Positions 1 to 6,300 of a DNA stretch of 7,336 nt are shown piece by piece. The translations under genes were made by a program, and so were the position numbers. Source of the DNA: Tannerella sp. (GTDB lineage: Bacteria; Bacteroidota; Bacteroidia; Bacteroidales; Tannerellaceae); contig JAITPH010000168.1 in assembly GCA_031289515.1 (NCBI GenBank), positions 1-7,336 on the forward strand. Direction: 5' to 3'. The notes beneath the pieces were generated by a model that ran no database searches, was not told the DNA's origin, and saw nothing but the letters and a program-made list of their open reading frames with translations. Numbering within the stretch: position 1 is the first letter of the stretch; each line of letters starts with the position of its first letter.

Positions 1-734
1 CAACCAAGAACTGTTAATAAAGAGTTGTGATTCAAATCCAATTCTGAAATTTGATTGTTCTTTGAAAATCGATTGTTCTCACAAACCAACCAGAATAACT
101 TGTCGGCTTTTCGGACATCTAAGGCAGTAACACTTTGTTTTTCTATGTGCAAGGTTGTTATCGGACAACCATATTCATCTTCATTTTCGCCTCTGATTAT
201 TACTTTGTATTCACCCATATTGTTGTATGTATGCTCAAAATAGACGACTAAGGTAAAATAGGCATCGGAACCAACGAGGTGGATTTCATTTATTTGAGTC
301 TCTGTGCCGGTGAACGAGGTGGATGTGCCATCGCCCCAATCTATAATACACGGTGCGCTTCCCCAAAGATACATGTTTTTGGTCTGTTGTTCGGCATCGA
401 CCACCCAGGTAAAAGAAACAGGAGGGATGTCTTCCGAAGAAAAAAGATTTGTCCTCTTCCCGTTACCGACTTTTATTCCCGACAACGTACTTGCGGATGT
501 CTGCGACTTTATCAAATACGTGCTATTACCACACTCGGCAGGCGTACCGGCCGGTTGATTCCTCAGGATGTTTTTACGTTCGGACGTTTGCTTGATTTGT
601 CCTGCTTTGGGAGCAGGCATCTTGTCCGACAATCTGTTTTCATCCGTTACTCTACTTTGCGCTGAAGCGCCCATTGCACCCCACAACAAGGCGACGATCA
701 AAAACAATACTTTCTGTTTCATAAATTTTCTCAT
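1..734 (-). CDS. Secreted PKD-like and leucine-rich-repeat protein, 3' end outside window
   Basis: The reading frame is open from position 734 to the left edge, giving 244 residues of a longer protein. Residues 1-25 form a signal peptide: basic start (MRKFMKQK), hydrophobic core (VLFLIVALLWGAMG), and an ASA|Q cleavage site. After a polar linker, residues about 110-182 look like a PKD or related beta-sandwich domain, with WGDG at 133-136, HTY at 168-170 and YKVII at 176-180. From about 192 onward the spacing fits Bacteroidetes leucine-rich repeats: VTALDV at 202-207, WLVCENN at 215-221, ISELDL at 229-234, and a further L-x-x-L at the edge. Such proteins are usually surface or secreted adhesion-like proteins, and many Bacteroidetes examples leave by the type IX system; its C-terminal sorting domain would be off-window, so that is inference. 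Position 722 is an in-frame alternative start (MKQKVLF) with an equally good signal peptide. Substrate and partner are unknown. Confidence 0.85.
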   Translation of the reverse strand, partial: MRKFMKQKVLFLIVALLWGAMGASAQSRVTDENRLSDKMPAPKAGQIKQTSERKNILRNQPAGTPAECGNSTYLIKSQTSASTLSGIKVGNGKRTNLFSSEDIPPVSFTWVVDAEQQTKNMYLWGSAPCIIDWGDGTSTSFTGTETQINEIHLVGSDAYFTLVVYFEHTYNNMGEYKVIIRGENEDEYGCPITTLHIEKQSVTALDVRKADKLFWLVCENNRFSKNNQISELDLNHNSLLTVLG

Positions 735-849
735 TTTAAATTATCTTTATTTATACATAAATCTGCAACTGCCGTATCCGACGGATTTTCACGTTCGATT
801 CTGTTATAGCGTAGTTCTACTTCATTTTTATCCGTATCTAACGTAAGCG

Positions 850-880
850 CAAAGATAGGTTATAAAGATAAAAGATGCAA
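850..880 (-). promoter_or_regulatory. Bacteroidetes-type promoter of the secreted LRR protein
   Basis: Read on the minus strand, TATCTTTG (850-857) matches the Bacteroidetes -7 consensus TAnnTTTG, with TTG (878-880) 20 bases upstream as a partial -33 element. Transcription would start near 843, leaving an untranslated leader of about 110 bases, rather long for a simple gene. The leader holds a small perfect palindrome, ATCCG-a-CGGAT (776-786), of unknown role. Confidence 0.55.
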
Positions 881-947
881 TAGGCGGTATCTCTAATGGC
901 GAATTATTTATGTATATTTAACATTTTAGCGTTAATTGCGGAGCGTT

Positions 948-1027
948 AAAAAAGAGTCTGCCGTGTCGACCGGAGTGCAGCGAAGACATCTGTATGTCGG
1001 ATAACAGATGTCTCCGCTTCGGTCGAC
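948..1027 (-). terminator. Possible terminator or REP-like palindrome downstream of the GH109-type gene
   Basis: Outer arms GTCGACCG (965-972) and CGGTCGAC (1020-1027) pair perfectly. Inner arms 980-993 and 1004-1017 pair over 14 bases around a 10-base loop, with a 7-by-2 internal loop between the two stems. The single inner mismatch is A-C in plus-strand RNA but a G-U pair in minus-strand RNA, so the fold favours minus-strand transcripts, which come from the GH109-type gene ending at 1187. Six U residues follow (948-953), but 11 bases after the stem, further than in a standard intrinsic terminator. It may instead be a dispersed intergenic palindrome. Confidence 0.5.
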
Positions 1028-1186
1028 AAGACGGATATCTATCCTTCATTGTACGAAACCGCCTTCCGGCCGGATGGTTCCTTAGCAAAGATTTGTAGGA
1101 CGATATAAGAAAAGACAGGAATCATCCAACCCCGATATATAAATATACGTATCTCCGACGGTTACTTTTTGCAATGACGGTTATCG

Positions 1187-2593
1187 CTAAAGCGCAAACG
1201 ACGGCGTGCGGTGAATCCATTGACCTCTTGTGAAATCGGGGAAATCTACCAATGCTCCGCCGCGTGCTATCGATGCTTCCGACAATCCCGAAATGGCGCT
1301 CCATGCCGCTGCATCGTAGCAATCCATCGGCGCGGGCTTCTTGTTTCGTATCGCGTCTATCAAGTCGTACATCATGACGAAGTCCATGCCGCCGTGACCC
1401 GCTTCCTTTGCTTTCTCCTCAAGCGAACTCCATAACTTGTGATCGTATTTCTTAAACCATTCCGCCGAGCCGTCCCATGTATGCGGTTTCGACTGACCTT
1501 CCACATATACATGTTCGCCGTCGTTCATCCAGAGACCGTTCGTCCCCTGAATACGGAAACCTAACGAATACGGACGCGGCAGGTTGGTATCGTGAGTGAC
1601 GATTATCGTTTCGCCGTTGGCGCATTTAATCATCGTCGTCACAATATCTCCCAGATTAAAGTCTGTCCCCGCGTAGGGATGACCGGCGCCGCCCTTGTCG
1701 ACAATAAACTTGTGCAAGCCGCGCGATTTGGTAGCCATGGCAGACAAGGCAAGAAATCTGTTGCCGTGATTGATATCCATGCAGTTTGCGACCGGGCCTA
1801 TGCCGTGCGTCGGGTAAATATCGCCGTTGCGTCTGACGGAATGTTGCGTCCGCCATTGCGCCTCGGCAAAAGCCGTCTGACCCATGCGCAGTTCGCCGCC
1901 TTCGACATAGCTATAGTTCTTGCCGTCGTTAAATTTGACCCCTCTCAAATCGTGTTCATATCCGCAACCGCCGTGAATCAGCTCGCCGAAAAGACCTTGC
2001 CGCGTCATATTCAGAGCCGCCATCACATCGCGGCGATAGCAAACGTTTTCCATTATATTCAGGTGGCTTCCGGTCGCTTCCGAAACGTTTACGAGATCCC
2101 AGCACTCCTCGACCGTATTTGCCGCCGACACTTCGACGCCGACGTACGGAACGCCCGCTTTCATGGCGGCAACCGACATCGGCGCGTGCCATTCCCAAGG
2201 GCTTGCAATGATGATGCAGTCAAATTCCTCATTGTTGAGCATCTTCTCAAATTCGCGTTCGCCGCCTGTATATTTCTTAGGCTCCGGAACGTTGAATTGA
2301 GAGATATGTTTGAGGGTACGTTCCAGCGGACCCTGCTGAATGTCGCAGACGGCGACGATTTTCGTATCGTCGAATGCAAGCACGTTATTAATATGTTCCT
2401 GACAGCGCGAGCCTGTTCCGATGAAACCGAATCGCAGTTTGCCGTCATCTTTTCCGGCTTTTTTGTTTTTCTGCTGGCTTCCGGTCACCACGTTGCCGAC
2501 CGAAGCCATAGCGTTGTCGGCAACAACAAGTCCTGCGACGCTTGCGCCTGCCGCAGCCACTTTTCTGATAAAATCACGACGATTATTTTTCAT
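1187..2593 (-). CDS. GH109-family protein (Gfo/Idh/MocA fold), Tat-exported, putative alpha-N-acetylgalactosaminidase
   Basis: A complete 468-residue protein. Family members studied hydrolyse terminal alpha-linked GalNAc through an NAD+-dependent redox mechanism; activity here is inferred from similarity. The N-terminus has a twin-arginine signal, NRRDFIRK at 4-11, a hydrophobic stretch, and probable cleavage after AMA (28-30), so it should be exported folded with its cofactor. The Rossmann dinucleotide motif is GFIGTG (56-61). Segments typical of GH109 follow: SPWEWH (131-136), EVS (154-156), ECWDLV (163-168), ENVCYRRDVM (182-191), YPTHGIGP (260-267), RGLHKFIVDKGG (291-302), HDTNLPRPY (334-342) and GHGGMD (399-404). 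Length is normal for the family. The ATG at 2593 was chosen because it places the Tat motif at the N-terminus; an in-frame ATG at 2668 would add 25 residues encoded across a promoter and a terminator. A single-gene unit with its own promoter. A related sugar oxidoreductase is the main alternative. Confidence 0.9.
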   Translation of the reverse strand: MKNNRRDFIRKVAAAGASVAGLVVADNAMASVGNVVTGSQQKNKKAGKDDGKLRFGFIGTGSRCQEHINNVLAFDDTKIVAVCDIQQGPLERTLKHISQFNVPEPKKYTGGEREFEKMLNNEEFDCIIIASPWEWHAPMSVAAMKAGVPYVGVEVSAANTVEECWDLVNVSEATGSHLNIMENVCYRRDVMAALNMTRQGLFGELIHGGCGYEHDLRGVKFNDGKNYSYVEGGELRMGQTAFAEAQWRTQHSVRRNGDIYPTHGIGPVANCMDINHGNRFLALSAMATKSRGLHKFIVDKGGAGHPYAGTDFNLGDIVTTMIKCANGETIIVTHDTNLPRPYSLGFRIQGTNGLWMNDGEHVYVEGQSKPHTWDGSAEWFKKYDHKLWSSLEEKAKEAGHGGMDFVMMYDLIDAIRNKKPAPMDCYDAAAWSAISGLSEASIARGGALVDFPDFTRGQWIHRTPSFAL

Positions 2594-2623
2594 ATCATAT
2601 ATATTCTTAAAAATTAGATTCGG

Positions 2624-2631
2624 CAAAGGTA
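2624..2631 (-). promoter_or_regulatory. -7 element of the GH109-type gene
   Basis: On the minus strand this reads TACCTTTG, an exact match to TAnnTTTG. Transcription would begin about 25 bases before the ATG at 2593, giving a short leader without a clear Shine-Dalgarno sequence. The expected -33 position (about 2650-2654) is a T-rich run that belongs to the preceding gene's terminator, so the -33 element is weak. Confidence 0.6.
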
Positions 2632-2645
2632 GAAAAAGTTTTTTG

Positions 2646-2688
2646 AAAAAAAAGAGGAAAAGTACCAAAAAAGTACCCTTCCTCTTTT
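2646..2688 (-). terminator. Rho-independent terminator of the histone H1-like gene
   Basis: Arms 2650-2665 and 2673-2688 form a 16-base-pair stem around a 7-base loop. On the minus strand two central positions are G-U pairs, while in plus-strand RNA they would be A-C mismatches, so the structure is oriented for minus-strand transcripts. The stem is followed by U residues (2646-2650, continuing the U-rich end of the arm). It begins 18 bases after the stop codon of the 58-residue gene at 2707. Confidence 0.85.
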
Positions 2689-2706
2689 AAATGTCGTTTT
2701 CGCGTG

Positions 2707-2883
2707 TCAGTTTTTGGTTTCTTCGATAGATTTTTTCCTGAACTCTTTTAACAGTTTCTCAATTTCCAGCGAAACTTTTCTTGCACGCGCACCCGCGGCT
2801 TTGTTGCCCTTTGCAACTTGCGACTTGGCGTCCGTAATAAACGCATTGTACGAACTCTCGATTTGATTTACTAAATTTTCCAT
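2707..2883 (-). CDS. Histone H1-like (Hc1 family) DNA-binding protein, 58 residues
   Basis: ATG at 2883, TGA at 2707-2709. The protein starts MENLVNQIESSYNAF and contains GNKAAGARARKVSLEIEK (26-43), the conserved block of the small Bacteroidetes Hc1/histone H1-like proteins (related in name and sequence to chlamydial HctA), then the lysine-rich tail KLLKEFRKKSIEETKN. It is basic (Lys and Arg rich), helical and lacks a signal or membrane segment, so it should act in the cytoplasm. Family members are thought to bind and compact DNA; a specific role here is inferred. Length matches the roughly 55-60 residues usual for the Bacteroidetes form. It is easily missed by length cut-offs. It is transcribed divergently from the ATPase operon, with its own promoter and a strong terminator, so it is monocistronic. 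Confidence 0.88.
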   Translation of the reverse strand: MENLVNQIESSYNAFITDAKSQVAKGNKAAGARARKVSLEIEKLLKEFRKKSIEETKN

Positions 2884-2948
2884 CTTTTTGTCTTTTAAAA
2901 GTTTAATAATAACGAGTATAAATGATACCGTTTTTTAATTTCACATCG

Positions 2949-2978
2949 CAAAGGTAGACAATAATCGAGACATACAAA
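2949..2978 (-). promoter_or_regulatory. Promoter of the histone H1-like gene
   Basis: On the minus strand TTTG (2975-2978) is followed after 18 bases by TACCTTTG (2949-2956), close to the Bacteroidetes TTTG / TAnnTTTG pair. It is the best-formed promoter in the window. The start would fall near 2942, giving a leader of about 60 A+T-rich bases. Confidence 0.7.
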
Positions 2979-2993
2979 CTTTTTTGCAGAAAA

Positions 2994-3029
2994 ATTTTCG
3001 GACAAAAGATTTTTACATTGTCGGAAAAT
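2994..3029. repeat. Imperfect inverted repeat between divergent promoters, candidate operator
   Basis: Arms ATTTTCGGACAA (2994-3005) and TTGTCGGAAAAT (3018-3029) are inverted copies matching at 11 of 12 positions, with a 12-base spacer. Arm centres lie 24 bases apart, a little over two helical turns. The repeat sits between the -33 element of the histone-like gene and the -7 element of the ATPase operon, covering the latter's -33 region. A dimeric regulator site is plausible but inferred; chance is not excluded in A+T-rich DNA. Confidence 0.45.
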
Positions 3030-3031
3030 AG

Positions 3032-3039
3032 TAACTTTG
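3032..3039 (+). promoter_or_regulatory. -7 element of the V/A-type ATPase operon
   Basis: TAACTTTG matches TAnnTTTG exactly and is 41 bases before the atpE ATG, giving a leader of about 35 bases. No good TTTG is seen at the -33 position; that region lies inside the inverted repeat, which could suggest regulated or activator-assisted transcription. No Shine-Dalgarno sequence precedes the ATG; the bases before it are A-rich, as often seen in this phylum. Confidence 0.6.
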
Positions 3040-3080
3040 CAGCGCGAACGAACAAAATAGACAAACAACATATATAAAAA

Positions 3081-3671
3081 ATGGATACAAAGATTCAGGA
3101 ATTGACCGATAAAATCTACAATGAAGGGGTCGAGAAGGGTAAAATTGAAGCAGGCAGGATTATCTTGGAAGCCGAGGAAAAAGCGTCGGAGATACTTCTC
3201 GAAGCAGAGAACAGGGCTAAAGAAACAGTAGCGAACGCGGAGAAGCGGGCAGACGATTTGAAGAAGCATACCGAAGCCGAGTTGCGGCTGTTTGCATCTC
3301 AAGCCGTAGAAGCCCTTAAAAGCGAGGCTGCAAACCTGATTACGGACAGGATTGTCGCCGACAGCGTCAAAGCCTCCGTAGCCGATGCGGCTTTCATGCA
3401 GCAGACAATCCTTGCCATTGCAAGGGAATGGGCAAAAAGCGAGCAGGCGACTATCAGTACAGCCGATGCAAAGGCGCTGACGGAATATTTCGAGGCAAAC
3501 GCCAAAGACTTGCTTGACAAAGGCGTCAAAATAGAGCAGGTGAACGGACGGAAGACGTCGTTTACCATCGCTCCGTCCGACGGCTCGTACAGGATTAGTT
3601 TCGGAGAAGACGAGTTTATAGCTTATTTCAAGGATTTTCTGCGTCCTCAATTGATCGAAATGCTTTTCTGA
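3081..3671 (+). CDS. atpE: V/A-type ATP synthase subunit E (peripheral stalk)
   Basis: A 196-residue protein with the two-part layout of subunit E. Residues about 1-85 are a charged, alanine-rich helix (for example GKIEAGRIILEAEEKA at 20-35 and ENRAKETVANAEKRADDL at 43-60) with coiled-coil character. Residues about 90-196 form the globular part that in homologues binds the top of the A3B3 head. E holds the head against rotation as part of the outer stalk. There is no signal or membrane segment. It is the first gene of the operon, directly behind the promoter, and its TGA overlaps the ATG of the next gene by one base (TGATG), implying translational coupling. Position as first gene, before DUF2764 and atpA, matches operons known from Bacteroidetes and Chlamydia. 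Subunit E normally pairs with a G/H subunit; no such gene lies between E and A here. Confidence 0.9.
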   Translation: MDTKIQELTDKIYNEGVEKGKIEAGRIILEAEEKASEILLEAENRAKETVANAEKRADDLKKHTEAELRLFASQAVEALKSEAANLITDRIVADSVKASVADAAFMQQTILAIAREWAKSEQATISTADAKALTEYFEANAKDLLDKGVKIEQVNGRKTSFTIAPSDGSYRISFGEDEFIAYFKDFLRPQLIEMLF

Positions 3672-4543
3672 TGAGTAAGTATTATTGTTTGATAGCAGGG
3701 CTGCCTTCTATTTCATTAGACGATAGCAAGTTGGCGTATTCCGTCGAAGGCTTCAAAGCCGAAATCGAAACGATTCTGACCGACGGAGACAGGAAACTTG
3801 TGCGTTTATTTTTTCTCAAGTATGACAATGCAAACCTGCTTTCGTATTTGAGAAAAGGCTCTGTAAGCGAATTTGACGCGCGGGGCGAGTTCTCCGGAGA
3901 AGACATCAGGGAAATATGCAATATGCTGAAATCGGAAGACAGGACGCCGCAAAACATCGCTGTGCCCGCCTATTTCGTCGCTTTCATCAGAGAATACTAC
4001 TCGCGCTTTGAAGAAACGGAGAATTTCGGGACTGTTTTACCTGAAGATAAATTATCTGCATTATACTACGACGAAGCCGTCAAATGCGAGAACGCCTTTC
4101 TTGCCTCGTGGTTTGAAATGAATCTCAATATCGGCAACGTCATGGCGGCGCTCAATTGCCGCAAATACGGACTTGCCAAGGAAGACTATATCGTAGGAAA
4201 CAATGAAATAGCCGAACAGTTGCGCCAATCGAACGCCCGCGACGTCAATCCCCGCAGTTCGTTCGACTACATGGCCGAACTGATGCGCATTGTCGAGGAA
4301 AGCGACCTCTTGACGCGCGAAAAACAGCTGGACGCATTACGCTGGAACTGGCTCGAAGAAAATACGTTCTTCAAGACATTCGACATCGAGAGCGTCGTAA
4401 CGTATATCCTGCGGCTCGAAATGATAGAACGCTGGAGCGGACTTGACAGGATAGAGGGAGAAAAAACATTCCGCAGCCTTGTTACCGAAATGAAGCGGGA
4501 AAGCGCGGAGACACTGGATGAATTTAAGGAAAATAACAAATAA
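3671..4543 (+). CDS. DUF2764 family protein of the V/A-ATPase operon, candidate diverged subunit C
   Basis: A 290-residue, mostly helical, soluble protein. Its start, YYCLIAGLPSISLDD (4-18), is typical of DUF2764, the uncharacterised family found between atpE and atpA in Bacteroidetes and, as CT309, in Chlamydia. By position it belongs to the ATPase. Two stretches recall the central-stalk subunit C/AC39 (subunit d) family: FEMNLNIGNVMAALNCRKYG (148-167) resembles its acidic-helix N-x-R pattern, and VVTYILRLEMIERWSGL (242-258) resembles its C-terminal Y-l-l-x-k-E-x-E pattern. In homologues that subunit couples the rotor shaft to the membrane ring. This assignment is my inference; the family membership is much firmer. 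The ATG overlaps the atpE stop by one base, and atpA begins 3 bases after the TAA. No Shine-Dalgarno sequence is visible, fitting coupled translation. Confidence 0.85.
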   Translation: MSKYYCLIAGLPSISLDDSKLAYSVEGFKAEIETILTDGDRKLVRLFFLKYDNANLLSYLRKGSVSEFDARGEFSGEDIREICNMLKSEDRTPQNIAVPAYFVAFIREYYSRFEETENFGTVLPEDKLSALYYDEAVKCENAFLASWFEMNLNIGNVMAALNCRKYGLAKEDYIVGNNEIAEQLRQSNARDVNPRSSFDYMAELMRIVEESDLLTREKQLDALRWNWLEENTFFKTFDIESVVTYILRLEMIERWSGLDRIEGEKTFRSLVTEMKRESAETLDEFKENNK

Positions 4544-4546
4544 ATT

Positions 4547-6298
4547 ATGGCTACTAAGGGAAAAGTAAAAGGAATTGTATCAAACCTTGTGACGGTAGAA
4601 GTAGACGGAGCGGTTTCGCAAAACGAGATATGTTATATCACTGTCGGAGAAGCGCGTCTGATGTCGGAAGTGATAAAAGTGATAGGCAAAAATACATACG
4701 TGCAGGTGTTTGAAAGCACGCGCGGAATGAAGGTAGGCGACGAGACGGAGTTTGAAGGTCACATGCTCGAAGTGACGCTCGGACCCGGTATGCTGTCGCG
4801 CAACTACGACGGACTGCAAAACGATTTGGACAAGATGGAAGGCGTGTTTCTTCGTCGCGGAGTATACACGTATCCGCTGGACAAGGAGCGTTTATGGGAT
4901 TTCGCGCCGCTTGCAAAAGCAGGCGATACGGTCGGAGCCGGCTCGTGGCTCGGCGAAGTCGAAGAAAACTCGCAGCCGCATCGCATAATGGTGCCTTTCG
5001 CATTTAAAGGCGCGTTCACGGTGAAATCCGTCGCCGAGGCAGGCAAATACAATATCATGCAGACAATAGCGGTAATTACCGACGAAAAGGGCAACGACCG
5101 CGACGTCACAATGATACAAAAATGGCCTGTCAAAAGACCGGTTACGTGTTATAAGGAAAAACCGCGTCCGTACAAGCTGCTTGAGACCGGCGTCCGCATT
5201 ATAGATACGTTAAACCCGATAGTCGAAGGCGGCACCGGCTTCATACCCGGCCCGTTCGGCACAGGTAAAACCGTTCTTCAACACGCGATTTCAAAGCAGG
5301 CGGAAGCCGATATAGTAATAATGGCGGCCTGTGGCGAGCGGGCAAACGAAGTCGTCGAGATTTTTGTGGAGTTTCCGGAACTCGTAGACCCGCATACCGG
5401 ACGTAAACTGATGGAACGTACCGTTATCATCGCAAATACGTCGAATATGCCTGTCGCCGCCCGCGAAGCATCGGTTTATACCGCCATGACCATCGCCGAA
5501 TACTACCGCAGCATGGGACTGAAAGTGCTTCTTATGGCAGACTCGACGTCGCGCTGGGCGCAGGCTTTGCGCGAGATGTCGAACCGTCTCGAAGAATTGC
5601 CCGGACAGGACGCATTTCCGATGGACTTGTCGGCTATCGTGGCAAATTTCTACTCCCGCGCCGGAATGGTGACGCTGGAAAACGGCAAAACCGGCTCCGT
5701 CACTTTCATTGGAACGGTTTCGCCCGCCGGAGGCAATCTAAAAGAGCCTGTTACCGAGAATACAAAGAAGGTGGCGCGCTGTTTCTACGCTTTGGAGCAA
5801 GCCCGCGCCGACCGCAAGCGCTATCCGGCGGTAAACCCGATAGACAGCTATTCAAAATACCTTGAATATCCGGAATTTAGCGATTATATTTCGAAGCATA
5901 TATCGCCCGACTGGATTGATATGGTGAACGAAGTGAAGACCCGCATGCAACGCGGCAAGGAAATATCCGAACAGATAAATATTCTCGGCGACGACGGCGT
6001 TCCGGTAGATTATCACGTGATATTCTGGAAATCGGAACTTATCGACTACGTAATCCTGCAACAGGACGCATTCGACGAAATAGACTCCGTTTGCCCGCTG
6101 GAACGTCAGGAGTTCATGCTGAAAAGGATAATTAGAATTTGCCGCGCCGAACAGCATTTCGACAATTTCATTGAAGTATCCGATTATTTCAAGAAACTGA
6201 TAAATCTGTTCAAGCAGATGAATTATTCGGAATTTAAGAGCGACAAGTTTAATGAATACGCGAAACAGGTTGATGCGTTAACAGAAAAAAGAAGATAA
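4547..6298 (+). CDS. atpA: V/A-type ATP synthase catalytic subunit A
   Basis: A 583-residue complete subunit, of usual length. It hydrolyses or makes ATP in the A3B3 head. Order of parts: N-terminal beta-barrel (about 1-75); the insertion specific to V/A-type A subunits (about 105-200, including RRGVYTYPLDKERLWDF at 103-119); nucleotide-binding core with P-loop GPFGTGKT (235-242, Lys241 and Thr242), ACGERANE (261-268) holding the catalytic Glu264 and Arg265, and the Walker B region VLLMADSTSRWAQALREM (327-344); then VSPAGGNLKEPVT (391-403) and a helical C-terminal domain. All key catalytic residues are present. The motif variants GERAN (commonly GERGN) and VSPAGGN (commonly VSPPGGD) resemble the chlamydial and spirochaetal branch, from memory. 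It lies 3 bases after the DUF2764 stop and 2 bases before atpB. Presence of the A-specific insertion rules out an F-type beta subunit. Confidence 0.98.
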   Translation: MATKGKVKGIVSNLVTVEVDGAVSQNEICYITVGEARLMSEVIKVIGKNTYVQVFESTRGMKVGDETEFEGHMLEVTLGPGMLSRNYDGLQNDLDKMEGVFLRRGVYTYPLDKERLWDFAPLAKAGDTVGAGSWLGEVEENSQPHRIMVPFAFKGAFTVKSVAEAGKYNIMQTIAVITDEKGNDRDVTMIQKWPVKRPVTCYKEKPRPYKLLETGVRIIDTLNPIVEGGTGFIPGPFGTGKTVLQHAISKQAEADIVIMAACGERANEVVEIFVEFPELVDPHTGRKLMERTVIIANTSNMPVAAREASVYTAMTIAEYYRSMGLKVLLMADSTSRWAQALREMSNRLEELPGQDAFPMDLSAIVANFYSRAGMVTLENGKTGSVTFIGTVSPAGGNLKEPVTENTKKVARCFYALEQARADRKRYPAVNPIDSYSKYLEYPEFSDYISKHISPDWIDMVNEVKTRMQRGKEISEQINILGDDGVPVDYHVIFWKSELIDYVILQQDAFDEIDSVCPLERQEFMLKRIIRICRAEQHFDNFIEVSDYFKKLINLFKQMNYSEFKSDKFNEYAKQVDALTEKRR

Positions 6299-6300
6299 AT

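Larger units (their letters stand above)
735..1186. other. Intergenic region without a gene (452 bases)
   Basis: No frame here has a convincing start, codon use or recognisable protein. It holds the leader and promoter of the gene to the left (up to 880), an A+T-rich stretch (about 900-955), a large imperfect palindrome (965-1027), a short perfect palindrome TCCGGCCGGA (1065-1074), and two copies of GACGGTTA 19 bases apart (1157-1164 and 1176-1183) just past the stop codon of the GH109-type gene. Apart from the promoter and the large palindrome I assign no function. Confidence 0.6.

Noticed and set aside
279..665. A 128-codon plus-strand open frame near the left edge
   Set aside because: It is antisense to the secreted protein, which has a signal peptide and domain motifs; this frame shows none.
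929..949. GCGTTAA direct repeats (929-935 and 943-949) as a binding site
   Set aside because: Short, A+T-rich and not close to any recognised promoter element.
1065..1074. Perfect palindrome TCCGGCCGGA as a terminator
   Set aside because: There is no loop of workable size and no U tract on either strand.
1157..1183. Two copies of GACGGTTA with a 19-base period
   Set aside because: They are only 8 bases long and sit after a stop codon with no promoter nearby; likely chance.
1592..2617. A 341-codon plus-strand open frame opposite the GH109-type gene
   Set aside because: Its translation is unusually rich in His, Arg and Ala, as expected from the complement of a real gene; the minus-strand product matches a known family along its length.
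2594..2668. A 25-residue N-terminal extension of the GH109-type protein
   Set aside because: It would be encoded across the gene's own promoter and the previous gene's terminator, and would bury the twin-arginine motif inside the protein.
2895..3650. A 251-codon minus-strand open frame opposite atpE
   Set aside because: It lies antisense to a well-supported gene, its translation is rich in Cys, Phe and Arg with no recognisable domain, and it would run through the divergent promoter region.
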